In this document: piece after piece, positions 29,460-32,246 of the stretch | How the letters are laid out: every line of letters begins with the position of its first letter | How positions within the stretch are numbered: the stretch's first letter is position 1 | Notes under the pieces: generated by a model | What the model saw: the letters and a program-made list of their open reading frames with translations, nothing else | Told to the model about the DNA's origin: nothing | Database searches by the model: none | Translations under genes and position numbers: made by a program | Source of the DNA: Bacillota bacterium | Lineage (GTDB): Bacteria; Bacillota; Clostridia; Oscillospirales; Acutalibacteraceae | Reading direction: 5' to 3' | NCBI GenBank assembly: GCA_023391275.1 | Contig: JAEWBE010000053.1 | Span: forward strand, 1-32,246 | Length of the DNA: 32,246 nt

Positions 29460-29927
29460 TTATATTGCACTTAAAATTTCACCTTTTTTTGATTTATATT
29501 CATCCTCTGAAATTAAAGATTGCTCATATAAATCTTTTAATTTTTGCAATTTGAATTTTATGTCATCGGGTTTCGACTCTGAACTTTTTTCCTGAACCTT
29601 TGGATAGGCTTTAATAAACTCAGAAAACGCCATAATAATAGACTGAGTATTTTTTATATTTTTCTTCTTTGCAAAAAGTGAAGGTACTTTGGCGGTGGAT
29701 GATATTTTAATCCGCGTACCATTCTCATCTTCCAATAAATTTATAGTGATAAATTCGCCCAATGTGTATTCAGACAGGGTAGAATTGATTTGGATTACTC
29801 CAACTGTGCTATCCGCATCCTTAATTTCAAATTCATCAAAAGACTGAATTGCTTTAGCCATAGCTATGAAGCAATCTTCCTTTGAATATTCCATGTGAAG
29901 AATTTCTTCATCGGTTAACAGCGGCAT
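29460..29927 (-). CDS. SHOCT-domain protein, probable phage cargo (moron) gene
   Basis: The 155-residue protein ends in a SHOCT helix pair (KLQKLKDLYEQSLISEDEYK followed by KKGEIL, about 125-152), a short motif found at the ends of varied proteins and thought to mediate oligomerisation. The front part is a small beta-rich domain (STVGVIQINSTLSEYTLGEF, GTRIKISSTAKVPSLFAKKK) that I do not recognise. The start at 29927 is preceded by AGGAGG. It interrupts the tape-measure-to-XkdP order normal for PBSX-like tails and is bracketed by its own promoter and terminator. That pattern fits a cargo gene expressed from the dormant prophage. Its function is unknown. Confidence 0.75.
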   Translation of the reverse strand: MPLLTDEEILHMEYSKEDCFIAMAKAIQSFDEFEIKDADSTVGVIQINSTLSEYTLGEFITINLLEDENGTRIKISSTAKVPSLFAKKKNIKNTQSIIMAFSEFIKAYPKVQEKSSESKPDDIKFKLQKLKDLYEQSLISEDEYKSKKGEILSAI

Positions 29928-29965
29928 ATAGTACCCCTCCTGTTTTTCTCTTGCCAATTTATTCC

Positions 29966-29993
29966 ATTATATCACGACTAGGAGAATAATCAA
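29966..29993 (-). promoter_or_regulatory. internal promoter of the SHOCT-domain gene
   Basis: On the minus strand TTGATT (29993-29988), a 16-base spacer and TATAAT (29971-29966) lie in the gap just after the tape-measure gene. They would start transcription about 30 bases ahead of the SHOCT gene, independently of the tail operon. Confidence 0.65.
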
Positions 29994-29995
29994 TA

Positions 29996-32143
29996 TTAAG
30001 ATACCGCTGCCACCTTATAAATTTCTTCGACTATTGCACGAACAACTTTGTCAACGTCTGCCTCTTCACGCACCACAAAACTATTTCCAGTTATCGTTAC
30101 GCTTGGAATATTCTTGGCTGACCGGGCTTCCACAGCCGTATTGACTGTTTCTCCTTCATGCAATATAGCCGGATATCCATTGTAAGGTACCCGGAAAATT
30201 CCTGTAGCATTACTTTTTCCGGTGGCTTGTCGCATCAGATAACTACTTCCTTTTCCACCAGATGATTCTTGAGTCTTTGATTGAACGCCAGTGCTGTTTT
30301 CCTGCAGATAAGAACTTGCTAAAGTCTGAGACGGTTCAAATTTAAACCTATTTTCTAAAACTCCTTTTGCCAAACCAGTAGAAAACTCCTGTCCCATTTT
30401 ATACCCTGTATCATAGTATTCAGTATTGAGTGCACTGTTATCTCGTATGCTGGCTGCCAAGTCCAGATCAGATTTTATCTGAAGCTGATATCCTTCACTT
30501 GCTTTATATGCATTTTGAGCTATTATCTTGGCTTTCTCAATGTCTCGGGCTGCCTGCAGTTCAGCTTCCTGATCACCTGCGTTTGCCTTTGCCATTTCGG
30601 TTTTATAATCAGCAGCAAGGCCTTGCAATTCTTTCTTAATTTTTTCGTTTGTTGCATTATCATCGTCAAATTTTCCCGTAACAGTTCCGGAAGTGACACT
30701 GGTATAGGCATTCATCAATAACTGCTTTTGAGCGTTTTCAAGGCTGGCTTTAAACTTTCCTTCCATTGTATAAGCTTCTTTTAACGCACTCCCTGTGGAA
30801 CCGCTCAGGGTATTAATTTCATTCTGATAGCCTTTTTTTGCTTCTGCATTGTGCCCGGTTCCCTCAGCAGTATTCAGGCTGCTTTCATAAGATTCCGCGC
30901 GTTTTTTTATGCCCTCGTATGATGATTGATACTTTGCAACTGAGCCGGCCATTTGAGAATTATGACCCATATAATTATAAAGAGCGTTTGCAACACTTTG
31001 TGCGTCCAATTTTCCGATTTTATCTGGCACATCGCTTTCCTTGATATGAAACGCTTCTGATATCGCTTTTCCGGCATCAACTCCGTTTTTTGCAAATGTT
31101 CTAAGTGTCCTTAAATTAAAAGTTCCCGCCTCAACAGACGAATCCATCAATGCAGTAATAGAAGAGACCGTGGAGTCAGACCAATCATGCGCGGCGGCAG
31201 CTTCGTTTAAATCATTAATTTTCTTTTTTACATTGGTTGTACTTTCTCCAAGGCCCAGCATTTCTTTTGACAGACTTGCCACGGTATCATAGCTTAATTT
31301 CGTTCGGCCAACTTCAACGAGTGATTTTTGAAGTTCTTGCGCTTTCGTTGTACTTCCACCTAATAGGGTTGTAAAAGCGCGTAAATCTCCTTCTTTCGTG
31401 GAAGCGGATGTTATCCCGCTGGCAAGCCCGCTGGATTCGTTTGATATTATATTGTTATAACTGTCCTGAACAACTGATTTGAAAGCGTCATCCTGCTTCT
31501 GAAAATAGCTGCTTGCGGCGTTTATGGTTCCCGCGATTCCACCTACCGCCGCACCGACTGCTGCTCCAAATCCAGGTATGACGGAACCCATTGCCGCACC
31601 GGTTGTAACACCGCCTAATATGCTGCTGACTGCTGAACCTGTTTCGTCATTTACAGCAGACGAAAAAAGTGTTTTTGCTGCACCGGAAAGCGAATCGCCC
31701 ATCATCTTTGTAAGCCCGGCTCCCGCAAGCTTATTCATAGTATCAGCAAGCCCGACATCACTGTTCTTACCGCTTCCGGCACGGTTGTCTGCTTTACTAA
31801 CCGCATCAGTCATGCTCAGAATATCTTTTTCCGCCTGCTTTGCGTTTTTTGAAACGAGTTCAAGGTTACGCTTTGAGTTATCATAATTCGCAGAAGCAAT
31901 TTCTAGTGCCATTTTATCGGCTGCACTGCCTGTAGCGGAAAATTGCTTTTCCGCTTCCTTCAATTGGACTTTTGCCTTATCGGTGTCGACCTTTAAACTA
32001 ATTTTGTTTTTATTCAGCGCATCCAGCTTATCTGAAAGGCCGGTCAAGTCCTTATTAAAAGAGGAATTGGCATTGCGCATGGTTGTGATTGCCTGCGTAA
32101 AATTGTCTTTTGCGCTGATTGCTATACTAATATCTCTCCCCAT
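29996..32143 (-). CDS. tail tape measure protein
   Basis: The 715-residue protein has the tape-measure layout: helical N terminus (ISIAISAKDNFTQAITTMRN), coiled-coil stretches (about 30-115), a glycine-rich hydrophobic segment (about 165-215; VTTGAAMGSVIPGFGAAVGA) and long helical regions. The C-terminal FRVPYNGYPAILHEGETVNT is common at the ends of these proteins in tailed phages of Firmicutes. It sets tail length and may help DNA or signal passage. At this size the tail would be roughly 100 nm if the usual 1.5 angstrom per residue rule holds. GAGGAG precedes the ATG. The ATG overlaps the stop of the preceding gene as TAATG. Confidence 0.88.
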   Translation of the reverse strand: MGRDISIAISAKDNFTQAITTMRNANSSFNKDLTGLSDKLDALNKNKISLKVDTDKAKVQLKEAEKQFSATGSAADKMALEIASANYDNSKRNLELVSKNAKQAEKDILSMTDAVSKADNRAGSGKNSDVGLADTMNKLAGAGLTKMMGDSLSGAAKTLFSSAVNDETGSAVSSILGGVTTGAAMGSVIPGFGAAVGAAVGGIAGTINAASSYFQKQDDAFKSVVQDSYNNIISNESSGLASGITSASTKEGDLRAFTTLLGGSTTKAQELQKSLVEVGRTKLSYDTVASLSKEMLGLGESTTNVKKKINDLNEAAAAHDWSDSTVSSITALMDSSVEAGTFNLRTLRTFAKNGVDAGKAISEAFHIKESDVPDKIGKLDAQSVANALYNYMGHNSQMAGSVAKYQSSYEGIKKRAESYESSLNTAEGTGHNAEAKKGYQNEINTLSGSTGSALKEAYTMEGKFKASLENAQKQLLMNAYTSVTSGTVTGKFDDDNATNEKIKKELQGLAADYKTEMAKANAGDQEAELQAARDIEKAKIIAQNAYKASEGYQLQIKSDLDLAASIRDNSALNTEYYDTGYKMGQEFSTGLAKGVLENRFKFEPSQTLASSYLQENSTGVQSKTQESSGGKGSSYLMRQATGKSNATGIFRVPYNGYPAILHEGETVNTAVEARSAKNIPSVTITGNSFVVREEADVDKVVRAIVEEIYKVAAVS

Positions 32144-32246
32144 TAACGTCCCAACTCCTCATAAAATTTCTCCATAAAGGCTCGTATCACAATTTTTTCT
32201 CCTATGGGATGATTGTAATACGAGCCTGGCATAATGTTTTTATCCC
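32143..32246 (-). CDS. partial small tail gene upstream of the tape measure (XkdN-like position)
   Basis: Only the last 33 codons lie in the window, reading DKNIMPGSYYNHPIGEKIVI then RAFMEKFYEELGR before TAA, with the 5' part beyond the right edge. The stop overlaps the tape-measure start. In PBSX-like clusters this position is held by the tail assembly chaperone XkdN, and a short helical C terminus agrees with that, but the identity rests on position. Confidence 0.6.
   Translation of the reverse strand, partial: DKNIMPGSYYNHPIGEKIVIRAFMEKFYEELGR

Overview
The window reads as a low-to-mid GC Gram-positive chromosome of the class Clostridia. This rests on strong AGGAGG-type ribosome binding sites, TTGACA/TATAAT promoters, a PTS with a LicT-type antiterminator, a c-di-GMP-I riboswitch, remnants of a clostridial integrative conjugative element and a PBSX-like contractile tail cluster. 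No rRNA, tRNA or CRISPR array was seen. The genus cannot be fixed from the sequence; an oscillospiraceal or ruminococcal relative is a guess.

Region 1 (1-2900) is a gene graveyard on the minus strand: remnants of a SAM methyltransferase, a GyrI-like domain, a medium-chain dehydrogenase, a membrane protein and a family-5 solute-binding lipoprotein. They lie end to end and each has lost one end. Two diverged copies of a short repeat lie among them.

Region 2 (2900-6550) is a small sugar regulon. A LacI-family repressor is flanked by two near-identical LacI-type operators, one in front of the truncated binding-protein gene and one in front of an intact cytoplasmic DUF5060/DUF4038 glycoside hydrolase. 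The hydrolase and regulator survive while the transporter side is deleted.

Region 3 (7063-16290, minus strand) is a compact eight-gene beta-glucoside operon. The transcript starts with a RAT/terminator leader, then encodes a LicT-like antiterminator, a separate IIA, IIBC, GH1 6-phospho-beta-glucosidase, an Old Yellow Enzyme-type FMN/FAD/Fe-S reductase, HPr, a Cof-type HAD phosphatase and Enzyme I. It therefore encodes a complete phosphorelay plus hydrolysis, and perhaps reduction of the released aglycone.

Region 4 (16300-19300) is mobile-element debris: a VirD4 coupling-protein tail, a small HTH gene and a frameshifted tyrosine recombinase. It also holds non-coding signals: a MerR-type promoter, a c-di-GMP-I riboswitch with a two-state expression platform, and a second candidate structured RNA ending in a terminator. 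No sizeable gene follows these RNAs.

Region 5 (19300-32246) is part of a PBSX-like prophage or a phage-tail bacteriocin. It opens with a possible small RNA or attenuated leader, an Xre repressor and divergent promoters driving four tiny genes. Reading from the right edge, the minus strand encodes tape measure, a SHOCT-domain gene with its own promoter and terminator, XkdP, XkdQ, XkdR, XkdS, XkdT, a fibre-YmfQ fusion, fibre genes and the lysis genes (membrane protein, endolysin, coiled-coil protein, small protein, LLH holin). Head genes, if any, lie beyond the right edge, so phage versus tailocin cannot be decided here.
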